From the NCBI RefSeq assembly GCF_001466725.1, contig NZ_CP013650.1:1860001-1924000 (forward strand): a stretch of 64,000 bases of DNA, given 5' to 3'. The notes beneath the pieces were generated by a model. The model saw nothing but the letters and a program-made list of their open reading frames with translations. It did not search any database and was not told where the DNA came from. Position 1 is the first letter of the stretch, and each line of letters starts with the position of its first letter. This stretch comes from Lacimicrobium alkaliphilum (GTDB lineage Bacteria > Pseudomonadota > Gammaproteobacteria > Enterobacterales > Alteromonadaceae). The position numbers and the translations under genes were made by a program. Below are positions 1-10,128 of this stretch, in pieces.

Positions 1-1235
1 CCCTGAGCCAGGGAGTCCATGGTCATTGATATGTCAGTGTCCAGCCCCTGTTCGGGTTGATAACTGGCATCTAAGTCAACCTGCAGAGCCGACAGCGTGA
101 TACCTTTGTAATCAAACTGTTCAATGACAAGGTGATGATTGGTTGCACTAACGCTTATGTTATCAGGCAGTGTGTGGGTTGTAAGCGCGGTGACATCATT
201 GATTTTCAGTTTTCCTTCACCCTGCCAATGACCTGACTTATTGTCTGCTTGCAGCAGATAAGCCGCGCTGAGTTGCTGGAAATCCGAGGCGACATCCTTC
301 AGGGTTAGTACTGCCTTCAGCGGTAACTCGCTGCGGATATTGATTTCTGGTGCTGCAATGCTCTGAGGCTCCAGATTAACTGGCTCAGGTATCTGAAGGA
401 CTAATTTATCAGGCTGCCACTTCGTCAATGATTCGGGTAACAAGTGAGAACAGCCTTGTGCGAATAAACTGACAGGCAGCGTCGAGAGATCCACTATGGC
501 CTGCTGACTGAGAATATCTACACGAAGACCAAGGCTGCCACTGGCTTCAATTTGCACCGTGCAGGGAGGCTCTGCATCTGATTCAGCCAGGATTACAGAT
601 CCCTCAGTACTGAGTTGGTGCTGGCTGTCCAGGGTCTGTCCATCAAATGTCCAGTTGGTCTGAATCGGGTTGTGACCAATCTTCTGCTCAAGGTTCGCTG
701 GCAGCTCTGCCAGTGACGCCAGATCTGCCGGGTGCCATTTAAGGGTGCCGCTTAAAAGGTTGTTTTCAAGTCTTGCTTGCAGCAGTACCGGGCCACTCAG
801 GCGCAACTGTGGCTGATGGTATTCAAGAGAGAGGTTGACGGGTGTTTTAAGCAGGGGGCTGGAGAGCTTGATATTACTGATATTGATAGCAGGCAGATCC
901 GGGATCTGCCATTTAAGCGCTCTGGCCGGTTGATCTGAAGAGGAACCTGGTGGTTGTTGCTGGTGCAAAACATCGACCTTGTTGATGTTCAGTGACCTTG
1001 CGCTGTGGTCCCACTCAGCCTGCTGCACCCTGATATCCGCCTGGGGTGACGACAGGCATACCTCATCAATAGTCACCTTGCTCAGGCCGTTTAAGTGAAA
1101 ATCAAGGCACTCAATAGTGACAGCGTAGGATTTCAGATAGAGGTTTGCCAGTCCCATTAGCAGGGGATTACGGGCAAACCAGATGGCTGTTAATAACAAT
1201 AACAGCAGTGCAGTCCCTGTCAGTGCTTTTTTCAT
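1..1235 (-). CDS. ydbH: YdbH-like intermembrane-transport / AsmA-like protein (N-terminal part)
   Basis: The reverse strand is open from an ATG at 1235 to the window edge, giving about 411 N-terminal residues; the rest lies outside. The protein starts with one hydrophobic segment (residues about 4-22, MKKALTG followed by LLLLL) that would anchor it in the inner membrane. A long beta-rich stretch with few charged clusters follows, as in the YdbH/AsmA-like proteins thought to bridge the periplasm for phospholipid transport. The YdbH name rests on overall character and on the gene's usual ~850-900 aa size, which cannot be checked here. A generic AsmA-like or DUF748 protein is the main alternative. 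It reads in the same direction as the RND pair, 58 bases downstream of it. Confidence 0.6.
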   Translation of the reverse strand, partial: MKKALTGTALLLLLLTAIWFARNPLLMGLANLYLKSYAVTIECLDFHLNGLSKVTIDEVCLSSPQADIRVQQAEWDHSARSLNINKVDVLHQQQPPGSSSDQPARALKWQIPDLPAINISNIKLSSPLLKTPVNLSLEYHQPQLRLSGPVLLQARLENNLLSGTLKWHPADLASLAELPANLEQKIGHNPIQTNWTFDGQTLDSQHQLSTEGSVILAESDAEPPCTVQIEASGSLGLRVDILSQQAIVDLSTLPVSLFAQGCSHLLPESLTKWQPDKLVLQIPEPVNLEPQSIAAPEINIRSELPLKAVLTLKDVASDFQQLSAAYLLQADNKSGHWQGEGKLKINDVTALTTHTLPDNISVSATNHHLVIEQFDYKGITLSALQVDLDASYQPEQGLDTDISMTMDSLAQ

Positions 1236-1293
1236 AACCTGCCTGGTATGGAGAATCAGAACTCCAGAGTGTACTCAGATGAAGCTGTCAATA

Positions 1294-2346
1294 TCAACTG
1301 TTGGTAATGCTGACTCGCTGGCCATCGGTGAGCCGCTCAGCACCTCTGGTGGCAACGCGGTCACCGGCTTTGAGCCCGTCGCTTTTAACGCTGACCCAGT
1401 CCTGTTCACCAGGACCAACAATGACCTTCTGGCGATGGGCCACATTTTGCTCGTCTACCACTACCACAAATGTTCCTTCCTGGCGCAGCAACAGGGCATC
1501 CCGATGCACTCTGAGCCGGTTACTGTCCGATGCGGTCGGTAAGCTGGCAGTAATATGCTGACCCGCTGTCCAATTGCCGGAATTTGTTAATGGCAGTGAT
1601 ACACGTATCTCGAATGCCTGTGAGCGCATATTGGCACTGGGGATAAGGGTACTGACCGCCGCCAACAGACTTTCACCCTGTTGATGTAACAACACCTGTT
1701 CAGTCTGGCGTATCGCCTCAAGATATTTCACCGGTACCTGAATACGGGCTTCCAGCTGATAGGTGTCCAGCAACATCAGCAAGGCATCGCTGCGGTTCAC
1801 ATCCGTGCCGGCTTCACGCAAACGTTCGGTAATGACGCCGGAATAAGGCGCCAGAATGGCAGTGTGTTGTAATTGATCTTCAATTTGTGCCAGCCTGAGC
1901 TGTGCGATGTGGAGATCAGATTCGGCCAGAGCAAAACGTGAGCGCATTTGCGCCAGTTCAAAGGCCGATGCGCTGTGGGTTTTAGCCAGTTCAGCCAGAC
2001 GTTCAGTTTCACCGTGCAGATAATCCATCTCAATACGGGCCCGTTTGATCTGCGCCTGCTGCTCCTGTTGCTGCAGTTGCAGCGGCAGGGGATCTATCTG
2101 TGCCACTTTCTGGTCTTTTTGAACTTGCGCACCGGGTTCAGCAATCCACTGTAAACGTCCGGCCACACCCGCGGTCAATTGTGCGTTGTTGCGACTGTAT
2201 ATACTGCCGACAAATTCCACTTTGGGGCTGACAGTAAGCTCCTGTACCTGTTCTACCGACACCGGAGTTAACTGCTGAGGTTCCGCGGCTGACAGGCCAT
2301 GGCTTATAAACACCATGGAGACAAGTAATTTAAGATAAGGGTTCAT
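1294..2346 (-). CDS. RND efflux periplasmic adaptor subunit (membrane fusion protein)
   Basis: This 350-residue protein is the adaptor linking an inner-membrane RND pump to an outer-membrane channel. It has a cleavable signal peptide (about residues 1-20, ending GLSAA) and no lipobox, so it is periplasmic rather than a lipoprotein. A biotinyl/lipoyl-like half motif (AGVAGRLQWIAEPGAQVQKD) is followed by a Q-rich alpha-helical hairpin (residues about 90-160), the second lipoyl half (APYSGVITERL) and a beta-barrel region. The gene lies three bases after the permease gene, so the two form one transcription unit. The substrate cannot be told from sequence. Family membership is secure. Confidence 0.9.
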   Translation of the reverse strand: MNPYLKLLVSMVFISHGLSAAEPQQLTPVSVEQVQELTVSPKVEFVGSIYSRNNAQLTAGVAGRLQWIAEPGAQVQKDQKVAQIDPLPLQLQQQEQQAQIKRARIEMDYLHGETERLAELAKTHSASAFELAQMRSRFALAESDLHIAQLRLAQIEDQLQHTAILAPYSGVITERLREAGTDVNRSDALLMLLDTYQLEARIQVPVKYLEAIRQTEQVLLHQQGESLLAAVSTLIPSANMRSQAFEIRVSLPLTNSGNWTAGQHITASLPTASDSNRLRVHRDALLLRQEGTFVVVVDEQNVAHRQKVIVGPGEQDWVSVKSDGLKAGDRVATRGAERLTDGQRVSITNS

Positions 2347-2349
2347 GGG

Positions 2350-5300
2350 TTACTCCGCGTGGATTTTTGATAAATGATTAACAGTGACCATGTCCTGTAG
2401 TTGCCGTGTGTCTGCCAGTCTCAGCAAGGCAGGTAGCAGAACCAGAGTGAACAGGGCGCTGATGGCCATGCCACCGACGATAACCGTGGCCAGCCCTCTG
2501 TAGATTTCGGAGCCCACGCCAGGCATCAGCATCAGTGGCAACATGCCGAACAGGCTGGTCAGGGTGCTCATATAAACCGGGCGGGCACGGATGCTGACCG
2601 CCTGCTCGGTGGCATCACGTAAACTCAGGCCTTCTGACTGGCTGCGCCGGGTCTGATCCACCAACAATATGGCATTATTGACCACCAGCCCCAGCAGGAT
2701 GATAAAACCTATCATGGTCAGCAAATCCAGTGACTGGAAACTAAACAGGTTGAGCAGCCAAAGGCTGAGTACACCACCGGCCACCGCCATCGGCATTACG
2801 CTGAGCACCAGCAAGCTGTCTCGCAACGATTTAAACAGTGCCGTCATCAGTAAAAACAGAATAAAGATAGCCAGCACAAAATTCAGTGCCATTTCTTCAA
2901 TGGCCTGATTCATGCGATTAGCATTACCACTGACCTGGACACTGGCATCGGCTGGCAGTTCGGCGCGGATGAGCGGCAGTATTTCTGCTTCGATGGTGGC
3001 CATGGCCTCCTGCAGAGACAGCGTCTCAGGAGGGTTTAAAATCAGACTCACCGTGCGCTTGCCATTGACCCGGCGTAACTGACTCGGTCCAACCGTGCGG
3101 GTCACATCGGCCAGTTCCCCCATCATTTGTATTCCCGCCAGCGGTGTATAAACCGGCAACGCGGCCAGTTGATCGGGATGCTGCCAGTTTTGGGCGCGCA
3201 GAATAATGTTCATTCTGTCGTTACCGTCAAAGTATTCGCTGACGAACAGCCCGCCGGTCAGGGCCCTGACCATATTCGCCATCTCAGCGCGTGTCAGCCC
3301 CGCATCACTGATGCGTCTGTCATTGGGTAACAGGCGTAATTCCGGTTCGGTCATGGCCAGGCCCGGCACAGGCTGAGCACTGATATCCGGCATCACCTGA
3401 TTAATCCGCTCAATAGCTTTGGCTGCTGTTTGCATTAAGGGCTCAAGATTCGGCCCCTGCAAATCAATATTAATGGAGCGGCCGTTGCCACCACCTGAGA
3501 CATTGATCATTGAGCCTCTGAACAAAAATGCCTGGGTATCCGGCAGGTCACTGAGTACCTGAGTGCGGATTTCGGTCATGAGCTCTTCTACCCGGGTTGG
3601 ATCATCGGCGTAAATAAAGCCGCCACTGGCGTTAGGGCCGAAGGTATAAAAGTTGTAGCTTTTAATTGCCGGTTGTTTGTCGCCATTCATATAGGGGGCG
3701 AGGCGATTTTTAATGCGCATGGCAAGCTCTTGTTCCAGAAAATCAATATTGCCACCCGGGGGCAGATTGAAGTTATAGAAAAAGCCATCAATGGGCGCAC
3801 GGGGCATAAAGTCTGTTTTCGGTAACAAAAAAGCGATGACCAGTAATGATCCGAACAATAATCCGCCAATCCAGCCAAGACGTTTGCTGTGGCTGTCGGT
3901 TAGCACCATGAGTCTGGCCGCCAGCTTGTGCCAGTACTTTTGCAGCGGATCCTGCGCTTCTTTGTGCGTCAGGGCAAATCGGCTGACCAGGGGAATGATG
4001 GTGATGGCGGATAGCATCGAAGCGATCACAGCCACAGACAGGGTCAGGGCCAGATCGGAAAATAGCTGGCCTTCGATGCCCTGCATTTGCAATATGGGCA
4101 GAAAGATCGCTACGCTGGTGGCTGTAGAGGCAAACAGGGCGCCGGTAACCTGGGTGGCGCCTTTGAATACGGCCTTTTTGTCGTCCAGCCCGGTTGTTTT
4201 CAGGCGCACGATGTTTTCCTGCACAATAATAGCGGCGTCCAGTACCAGCCCTACAGCAAAAGCGATGCCGGCCAGTGAAATCACATTCAGTGATCGATCC
4301 AGCAGATTCAGGGCTAAAAAGGCCACCATTACCGAAAAAGGAATGCTCAGGGCAATAATTAAGGTAGCCCGCCAGCTTCGCAGAAAAAGCCATAAAATCC
4401 CCAGTGCCAGCAACACACCAAGGCCCAGGTTGCTTTTTACCAGGGTCAGCGCGTTACGAATATGCTGAGATGAATCAAAACTTAAATCGATTTGCAGACC
4501 ATGTTGCGCCAGTGGGCCCTGATTCAGCTCGCTGATCACCCTGTTGATATCATCCAGTAAGGCGACGGAATTAGCGCCATTAGTGCGCTGTACCGTGATG
4601 TAGTAGGCCGGTGCGCCATTGCGAAGGGTCAGGCCTGCTCTGTCTGTAAGGGTGCGCTCGACACTGGCAATATCATTGAGGTAAACCGGTACACCGTCCA
4701 CTTCTGCAATGATTAATTGTCCCATCTGTTCAATCTGATACTGACCGGCAAAGCGAACCGTATACTGACGGCGTCCCACATCGGCAAAGCCACCTGAGGC
4801 ATCGGTGGCGCCGGCCAGCCGGTTGCGGATAGAGCTGATGGGAATACCCAGTGAGGCGGCTTTGCGGGCATCGAAGGTGATGCGCACTTCTTCGGCCCGC
4901 TGGCTGTTGAGATTAACCTGTGACACGCCGGCAATTCCTGCCAGCCGGGGCTCAACCAGATCTTCAATCACATCCTGATAGACAGAAATATCCGGTGCCG
5001 GATTGTTATCAATGGTTCTGATCAACAGCGATGCGGCCGCCGATGTGCCACCCTGATTGCCACCGCCGGCACTGATAACAGGATCAAAAGCATCAACCGG
5101 CAAAGGGGGGGCCTGATTCAGCCGGTTGATCACATCCAGCATTGCACCTTGCATGTCGGTACCGACTTCATAGGTGAGGGTTATGTTGCCAAAGCCACGC
5201 TGAATATTGGTGGTGATCTCTGTGACGCCAGGGGTATTGCGAACAGCATCTTCCAGTGGTTCGATAATCACCGACTCCACCTCTTCAGGTGCGGCATTTC

Positions 5301-5454
5301 GCCACCCCGAGCCGATGTTAATCTGAGGTTGTTCGATATCCGGAATCAGTTGTATTGGTAGTTTAAACAGCGAAATGATGCCAAACACCAGCAACAACGC
5401 CATCAATACGAACACCGCTGCCGGATTTTTTATACTTGTTCGGGTCAGGTTCAT
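2350..5454 (-). CDS. RND family efflux permease (HAE1/AcrB-like)
   Basis: At 1034 aa this is full length for an AcrB/MexB-type proton-driven inner-membrane pump. It shows the expected N-terminal membrane segment, a large periplasmic porter domain (about 30-330), a block of membrane segments (about 335-520), a second periplasmic domain and a final membrane block. In TM4 the proton-relay motif reads VLDAAIIVQEN, so only the first of the two AcrB aspartates is kept and the second is alanine. In TM10 the region reads LVVNNAILLVDQ, without the AcrB lysine. Such variants are typical of RND clades distant from AcrB, so activity is still expected. It is first in the operon, followed by its adaptor; no outer-membrane channel gene is adjacent. 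Confidence 0.93.
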   Translation of the reverse strand: MNLTRTSIKNPAAVFVLMALLLVFGIISLFKLPIQLIPDIEQPQINIGSGWRNAAPEEVESVIIEPLEDAVRNTPGVTEITTNIQRGFGNITLTYEVGTDMQGAMLDVINRLNQAPPLPVDAFDPVISAGGGNQGGTSAAASLLIRTIDNNPAPDISVYQDVIEDLVEPRLAGIAGVSQVNLNSQRAEEVRITFDARKAASLGIPISSIRNRLAGATDASGGFADVGRRQYTVRFAGQYQIEQMGQLIIAEVDGVPVYLNDIASVERTLTDRAGLTLRNGAPAYYITVQRTNGANSVALLDDINRVISELNQGPLAQHGLQIDLSFDSSQHIRNALTLVKSNLGLGVLLALGILWLFLRSWRATLIIALSIPFSVMVAFLALNLLDRSLNVISLAGIAFAVGLVLDAAIIVQENIVRLKTTGLDDKKAVFKGATQVTGALFASTATSVAIFLPILQMQGIEGQLFSDLALTLSVAVIASMLSAITIIPLVSRFALTHKEAQDPLQKYWHKLAARLMVLTDSHSKRLGWIGGLLFGSLLVIAFLLPKTDFMPRAPIDGFFYNFNLPPGGNIDFLEQELAMRIKNRLAPYMNGDKQPAIKSYNFYTFGPNASGGFIYADDPTRVEELMTEIRTQVLSDLPDTQAFLFRGSMINVSGGGNGRSINIDLQGPNLEPLMQTAAKAIERINQVMPDISAQPVPGLAMTEPELRLLPNDRRISDAGLTRAEMANMVRALTGGLFVSEYFDGNDRMNIILRAQNWQHPDQLAALPVYTPLAGIQMMGELADVTRTVGPSQLRRVNGKRTVSLILNPPETLSLQEAMATIEAEILPLIRAELPADASVQVSGNANRMNQAIEEMALNFVLAIFILFLLMTALFKSLRDSLLVLSVMPMAVAGGVLSLWLLNLFSFQSLDLLTMIGFIILLGLVVNNAILLVDQTRRSQSEGLSLRDATEQAVSIRARPVYMSTLTSLFGMLPLMLMPGVGSEIYRGLATVIVGGMAISALFTLVLLPALLRLADTRQLQDMVTVNHLSKIHAE

Positions 5455-5631
5455 AGACTTGGGATATTGTTATTAAGTTGGCAGAAGCCTAGCCTGAACG
5501 GTTTTTTGCGCCATGGCTTTGCGCCCACTGACAGCAAATCCGGGGTGAAAAAGGCACCGGTTAATACTCTGTTACAGACTGAAATATCTGAGGCCTGCAG
5601 GGTTACATTTGCAAGTGGCTGTCTGTTGCAT

Positions 5632-5668
5632 AAAAAAATGCCAGTCAGATTGTCTGACTGGCATTTTT
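5632..5668. terminator. Bidirectional rho-independent terminator after gltA
   Basis: An 11-bp perfect stem (ATGCCAGTCAG / CTGACTGGCAT, loop of five) is flanked by seven A on the left and five T on the right. It lies 20 bases beyond the gltA stop codon and can terminate on either strand. The rest of the 5455-5688 gap upstream of the RND permease gene holds no gene that I can support. Confidence 0.85.
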
Positions 5669-5688
5669 ATAACAGGTACGGACGCTAA

Positions 5689-6969
5689 TTATTTTTTCAG
5701 CGGGGTATATTCTCGCTGCGCATGGCCGGTATAGAGCTGACGAGGGCGACCAATTTTCTGCCCGGGCTGGCTGAGCATTTCATGCCAGTGAGAGATCCAG
5801 CCAACAGTACGAGCCAGCGCAAAGATACAGGTAAACATGTTAGTGGGGATACCTATGGCTTTAAGCACGATGCCCGAGTAGAAGTCAACATTCGGGAACA
5901 GCTTCTTCTCTTTAAAGTAAGGGTCGCTGACCGCAATGCGCTCCAGTTCCATGGCCACATCCAGTAACGGATCCTTGATATTCAGCTCTGCCAGTACTTC
6001 GTGGCAGCTTTCACGCATTACCGTGGCACGGGGATCGTAGTTCTTGTAAACCCGGTGACCGAAGCCCATCAGACGGAAAGGATCATTCTTGTCCTTGGCC
6101 CGTTCAATAAATTCGGGAATACGATCCACAGAGCCGATTTCTTCCAGCATATTCAGACAGGCTTCGTTGGCACCGCCATGGGCGGGGCCCCACAATGAAG
6201 CAACACCAGCGGCAATACAGGCATAGGGATTGGCCCCTGAAGAACCGGCCAGTCTGACGGTGGAGGTGGAAGCGTTCTGCTCGTGATCCGCATGCAGGGT
6301 GAAAATGCGATCCATGGCCCGAATCACCGCTTCACTGGAATGATAGGGTTCGGCCGGTACTGAGAACATCATATTCAGGAAGTTCTCAGCGAAAGACAAC
6401 TCGTTACGTGGATAGACAAAAGGCTGACCCACATTGTATTTGTAGCACATGGCGACCAGGGTCGGCATTTTTGCCACCAGGCGATAAGCACTGCGGATAC
6501 GCTGATCCGGGTCGGCAATATCCAGGTCATCATGATAGAAAGACGCCATTGCGCCTACAGTACCGCACAGCATTGCCATCGGGTGGGCATCGCGTCTGAA
6601 GCCACGGAAGAAATTATTGACCTGATCATGTACCAGGGTATGGCGGGTAATGGTGTGCTTGAATTCAGCATATTGCTCGGCGTTGGGTGCTTCACCATGC
6701 AGCAGCATGTAACATACTTCTAAATATTCAGCTTCGCGGGCCAGATCTTCGATCGAGTATCCACGATGTAACAGCACCCCGTTGGCACCATCGATATAGG
6801 TGATATCAGATTCGCAGGAACCGGTGGCCATAAAGCCGGGGTCGAAAGTGAAATAGCCATTCGCGCCCAGGGGTCTTACGTCGATGACGTCATTGCCCGC
6901 AGTCCCGGATAAAATAGGAAGTTCGATTTCCTTATCACCTACCTTCATGATGGCTTTTTTATCTGCCAT
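5689..6969 (-). CDS. gltA: Citrate synthase (type II)
   Basis: Condenses oxaloacetate and acetyl-CoA to citrate, the entry step of the TCA cycle in the cytoplasm. The 426-residue length matches the large hexameric gammaproteobacterial enzyme. The catalytic histidines and aspartate lie in recognisable blocks: [10 protein letters not shown] (about residues 227-236), GPAHGGANE and [14 protein letters not shown] (residues about 303-317). An N-terminal beta domain typical of the NADH-sensitive type II form precedes them. The start ATG at 6969 has a purine-rich upstream (GGAGAGCAT on the coding strand). The gene is divergent from sdhCDAB across a 656-bp control region, the same arrangement as in Escherichia coli. 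Confidence 0.97.
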   Translation of the reverse strand: MADKKAIMKVGDKEIELPILSGTAGNDVIDVRPLGANGYFTFDPGFMATGSCESDITYIDGANGVLLHRGYSIEDLAREAEYLEVCYMLLHGEAPNAEQYAEFKHTITRHTLVHDQVNNFFRGFRRDAHPMAMLCGTVGAMASFYHDDLDIADPDQRIRSAYRLVAKMPTLVAMCYKYNVGQPFVYPRNELSFAENFLNMMFSVPAEPYHSSEAVIRAMDRIFTLHADHEQNASTSTVRLAGSSGANPYACIAAGVASLWGPAHGGANEACLNMLEEIGSVDRIPEFIERAKDKNDPFRLMGFGHRVYKNYDPRATVMRESCHEVLAELNIKDPLLDVAMELERIAVSDPYFKEKKLFPNVDFYSGIVLKAIGIPTNMFTCIFALARTVGWISHWHEMLSQPGQKIGRPRQLYTGHAQREYTPLKK

Positions 6970-7091
6970 AAGATGCTCTCCTTCAGATTGCTTCTGTGGT
7001 GTTTAATGGAACTTTTCAGCTCTTTGCATACGCTAAGAAATGCTTCCCGGATTAACGGGAAAATCTCACATAGGCATAAAAAGTGCGGCTA

Positions 7092-7120
7092 TTTGTACTG
7101 ATATTAGCTGCTCAAGTCAA
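7092..7120 (-). promoter_or_regulatory. Candidate sigma70 promoter for gltA
   Basis: Read on the reverse strand, TTGACT (7120-7115) and TACAAA (7097-7092) are separated by 17 bases. The -35 box is near consensus and the -10 box is weak. It would give a leader of about 115 bases before the gltA start. This is inferred from spacing only. Confidence 0.4.
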
Positions 7121-7432
7121 TTTTAATGCGTTTTCGTTCGATATCTATTCAACTAAAGTCCAGTGTTCCTGAACGCTTGCAAAACGCTATGCTATCGCCG
7201 CGCTACAGCTACTGACATCGGCAGGCTTTGCTTCTATCGCTGTTTGAGGCAGGACAGCAATTCTTCTGCTCAGGGGCAGCGCAGCATTGATCCTGACTGA
7301 TGTTTCAGAACTATTTTATCAGACAAGGTCGTGTTGTGAACAAAATACGAGGGCTTAAAAAAGTCGTAGAGTGATTTTTGTTCAATTGATGCTTTACTAT
7401 GTCGTCGAAGGCCGATTCGGTTGTAACAAAAA

Positions 7433-7461
7433 TTGTAATTATGCATTTGGCTGGATATACT
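7433..7461 (+). promoter_or_regulatory. Probable sigma70 promoter for sdhCDAB
   Basis: TTGTAA (7433-7438) and TATACT (7456-7461) are separated by exactly 17 bases, a close match to the sigma70 consensus. Transcription would start near 7468, leaving a leader of about 158 bases before the sdhC GTG. This is the best promoter-like sequence in the gltA-sdhC gap. Confidence 0.6.
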
Positions 7462-7625
7462 TTGCATCGTTTAAGTATCGGTGTTTGTAGCATTTTTTTA
7501 ACAAATGGCATGTCACCACGTCACTCAAAAACGACGGCTTGAATCCTTGAGGTGTTAATCGAGCGCAAGGCGAGATTAATAGCGATAAAAATTCAAACCC
7601 TACAGGGTAATACGGGCAACAAATC

Positions 7626-8000
7626 GTGAAAAAACAAAGACCAGTAAATCTACAGCTTAATACGATTAGTTTTCCTCCTTCTGCTATTTCGTCCATCTTG
7701 CATCGGATCACCGGTGTCGCCATGTTTTTCGCCCTGATCTTTGTGATCTGGGCCTGGGCGGTGTCAGTATCTTCTGCAGAGGGCTATGCGATGGTGGTGG
7801 AATGTATGAATGGTGTGCTTGGCAAGGTGATTGCTATTGGTACGGCATCAGCGTTTATTTACCATCTCCTTGGTGGGATCCGTCATCTGGTGATGGATAT
7901 GGGCCACTGGGAAGAGCTGCAATCCGGTGATGTCAGCGCCAAGGCCGTTATCGTCTTGTGGATCGTGCTGACCATAGTAGTAGGAGTCATTCTGATATGA
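7626..8000 (+). CDS. sdhC: Succinate dehydrogenase cytochrome b556 subunit
   Basis: This is the larger membrane anchor of complex II; it binds heme b and ubiquinone with SdhD. The 124-residue protein carries the family signature SILHRITG (residues about 22-29) and the heme-ligand region FIYHLLGGIRHLVMD (about 77-91). Three hydrophobic helices are visible. The start is GTG, chosen because KKQRPVNL followed by the signature matches the usual N-terminus. The stop overlaps the sdhD start (ATGA at 7997-8000), so the two are translationally coupled. Confidence 0.95.
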   Translation: MKKQRPVNLQLNTISFPPSAISSILHRITGVAMFFALIFVIWAWAVSVSSAEGYAMVVECMNGVLGKVIAIGTASAFIYHLLGGIRHLVMDMGHWEELQSGDVSAKAVIVLWIVLTIVVGVILI

Positions 8001-8344
8001 TTACCAATCAGGCGAGTTTTAAACGTGACGGCGTTCAGGATTATGTATCTCTGCGCGCAACAGCAGTAATCATTACGGCCTTTGCGTTGTATATGCTGTG
8101 GTTTTTTGTTTCAACCCCAACTGTAACCTATGAAATCTGGCGTGATCTGTTTGCCGGCCTCGGTATGAAAGTGTTTACCCTGGCGGCGCTGATCAGCATC
8201 ATGATCCATGTGCGCATTGGTTTGTGGCAGGTGCTGACAGATTATGTCAAGGCGCCCGGTTTACGAGCGTCATTACAGTTTATATTGAACCTGATGGCTT
8301 TCGCCTATGTGGCAGTTGGCCTGTTTGTACTGTGGGGTGTGTAA
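7997..8344 (+). CDS. sdhD: Succinate dehydrogenase hydrophobic membrane anchor subunit
   Basis: This is the second membrane anchor of complex II, 115 aa with three transmembrane helices. The heme/quinone region reads IMIHVRIGLWQVLTDY (about residues 68-83), with the expected H and the D-Y pair near the quinone site. The ATG at 7997 is preferred over an upstream in-frame start at 7958 because it overlaps the sdhC stop (ATGA) and gives the usual length. The sdhA GTG follows the stop codon with no gap. Confidence 0.93.
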   Translation: MITNQASFKRDGVQDYVSLRATAVIITAFALYMLWFFVSTPTVTYEIWRDLFAGLGMKVFTLAALISIMIHVRIGLWQVLTDYVKAPGLRASLQFILNLMAFAYVAVGLFVLWGV

Positions 8345-10117
8345 GTGACTATTCCAATTCGCGAATTTGATGCAGTGGTAATTGGCGCCGGTGGCGCCGG
8401 CATGCGTGCTGCCCTGCAAATTTCTCAGTCAGGCAAATCCTGTGCCTTACTCTCTAAGGTCTTTCCGACCCGTTCTCATACTGTGTCGGCGCAAGGTGGT
8501 ATTACCGTTGCGCTGGGCAATGCCCACGAAGATAACTGGGAATGGCACATGTATGACACGGTAAAAGGGTCTGATTACATCGGTGACCAGGATGCCATCG
8601 AATATATGTGTAAGAACGGTCCCGAAGCCATTATTGAAATGGAGAATATGGGGCTGCCGTTTTCCCGCTTCGAAAATGGACGTGTTTATCAGCGTCCTTT
8701 CGGTGGTCAGTCCAAGGAATTTGGTGGTGAGCAGGCGGCGCGCACTGCGGCTGCGGCTGACCGCACCGGTCATGCTTTGTTGCATTTGCTTTATCAACAG
8801 AACGTTAAGAATAAAACCAAGGTCTTCAGTGAATGGTATGCGCTCGATCTGGTGAAAAACCAGGACGGTGACGTGGTAGGTTGTACTGCCATCGATATCG
8901 AAACCGGTGAAGTGGTTTACTTCAAATCCAAAGCCGTTGTGCTGGCGACCGGTGGCGCAGGCAGAATCTATGCATCTACCACCAATGCTCACATTAATAC
9001 CGGTGATGGCGTCGGCATGGCTCTGCGTGCTGGTGTTTCTATGCAGGACATGGAAATGTGGCAGTTCCATCCCACAGGTATAGCCGGTGCCGGTACGCTG
9101 GTAACAGAAGGCTGCCGTGGAGAGGGTGGTTATCTGCTGAATAAAGACGGCGAACGCTTTATGGAGCGCTATGCACCAAATGCGAAAGATTTAGCCGGTC
9201 GTGATGTGGTTGCGCGCTCAATGATGACGGAAATCCGTGAAGGCCGCGGTTGTGAAGGCCCATGGGGTACCCATCTTAAACTTAAACTGGACCACCTGGG
9301 TAAAGAAGTGCTGGAGTCCCGTCTGCCGGGTATTCTGGAGTTGTCCCGTACCTTTGCCCATGTAGACCCGGTTAAAGAACCGATTCCGGTTATCCCAACC
9401 TGCCATTACATGATGGGCGGTATCCCGACCAATGTTGATGGTCAGGCCATCAGAGTCGATGAGCAGGGTAAGGATCATGTGGTTAAAGGTCTGTTTGCCT
9501 GCGGCGAAATAGCTTGTGTATCCGTACATGGCGCCAATCGTCTGGGCGGTAACTCGTTGCTGGATTTGGTGGTGTTCGGTCGGGCTACCGGCATGCATCT
9601 GGGTAAAGCCCTGGACGAGATTGGTGACCAGCGCGATGCTTCTGAATCTGACCTTGAAGCTGCAATGTCCCGCTTCAATCGCTGGGAAAGTTCCGAGGTG
9701 GGTAAAGGTGAAGATCCGGTACAGATTAAGAAGGACATGCAGGAATGCATGCAGCTTAATTTCTCTGTGTTCCGTGAGGGTGATGCCATGGCTACTGGTC
9801 TGGCCGAGCTTAAAGAGATCCGTGAGCGTCTGCAAAATGCCCGTCTGGATGACAAGAGTAATGATTTCAATACCCAGCGTATTGAATGTCTGGAACTCGA
9901 CAATCTGATGGAAACGGCTTATGCAACAGCGGTTGCAGCTAACTTCCGTACAGAGAGCCGCGGCGCTCACAGTCGTTTTGATTATCCGGATCGCGATGAC
10001 GAAAACTGGTTGTGCCACAGTGTCTATCGGCCTGAGTCTGAATCTATGCTCAAGCGCCAGGTAAATATGTCACCAAAACTGCGCGAGGCCTTCCCACCGA
10101 AGGCCCGGACTTACTAG
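8345..10117 (+). CDS. sdhA: Succinate dehydrogenase flavoprotein subunit
   Basis: Oxidises succinate to fumarate on the cytoplasmic face of the inner membrane and passes electrons through FAD to SdhB. The 590-residue protein has the dinucleotide-binding GAGGAGM motif (residues 14-20). The covalent FAD histidine lies in [11 protein letters not shown] (His45, the same number as in E. coli), and the active-site block is [11 protein letters not shown]. The GTG start directly abuts the sdhD stop and gives the standard [16 protein letters not shown]-terminus. It sits third in sdhCDAB, 11 bases before sdhB. Confidence 0.97.
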   Translation: MTIPIREFDAVVIGAGGAGMRAALQISQSGKSCALLSKVFPTRSHTVSAQGGITVALGNAHEDNWEWHMYDTVKGSDYIGDQDAIEYMCKNGPEAIIEMENMGLPFSRFENGRVYQRPFGGQSKEFGGEQAARTAAAADRTGHALLHLLYQQNVKNKTKVFSEWYALDLVKNQDGDVVGCTAIDIETGEVVYFKSKAVVLATGGAGRIYASTTNAHINTGDGVGMALRAGVSMQDMEMWQFHPTGIAGAGTLVTEGCRGEGGYLLNKDGERFMERYAPNAKDLAGRDVVARSMMTEIREGRGCEGPWGTHLKLKLDHLGKEVLESRLPGILELSRTFAHVDPVKEPIPVIPTCHYMMGGIPTNVDGQAIRVDEQGKDHVVKGLFACGEIACVSVHGANRLGGNSLLDLVVFGRATGMHLGKALDEIGDQRDASESDLEAAMSRFNRWESSEVGKGEDPVQIKKDMQECMQLNFSVFREGDAMATGLAELKEIRERLQNARLDDKSNDFNTQRIECLELDNLMETAYATAVAANFRTESRGAHSRFDYPDRDDENWLCHSVYRPESESMLKRQVNMSPKLREAFPPKARTY

Positions 10118-10128
10118 AGGAGCATAAG

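Larger units (their letters stand above)
6970..7625. promoter_or_regulatory. Divergent gltA / sdhC control region
   Basis: This 656-bp gene-free stretch separates two divergent TCA transcription units. Short reading frames occur but none has a convincing ribosome binding site or protein character. It contains one strong sigma70-type promoter reading towards sdhC and one weaker candidate reading towards gltA, listed separately. The last ~160 bases would form the sdh leader. I could not identify specific sites for ArcA, Crp or Fur by eye. Confidence 0.6.

Noticed and set aside
3788..4468. Long overlapping frames within the RND permease gene (about 200-225 codons on both strands)
   Set aside because: The permease frame is complete and conserved through this stretch; the others are by-products of its codon use.
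8447..10018. Long antisense reading frames opposite sdhA (207 and 266 codons)
   Set aside because: They mirror the codon pattern of a strongly conserved gene, lack start signals and resemble no protein family.
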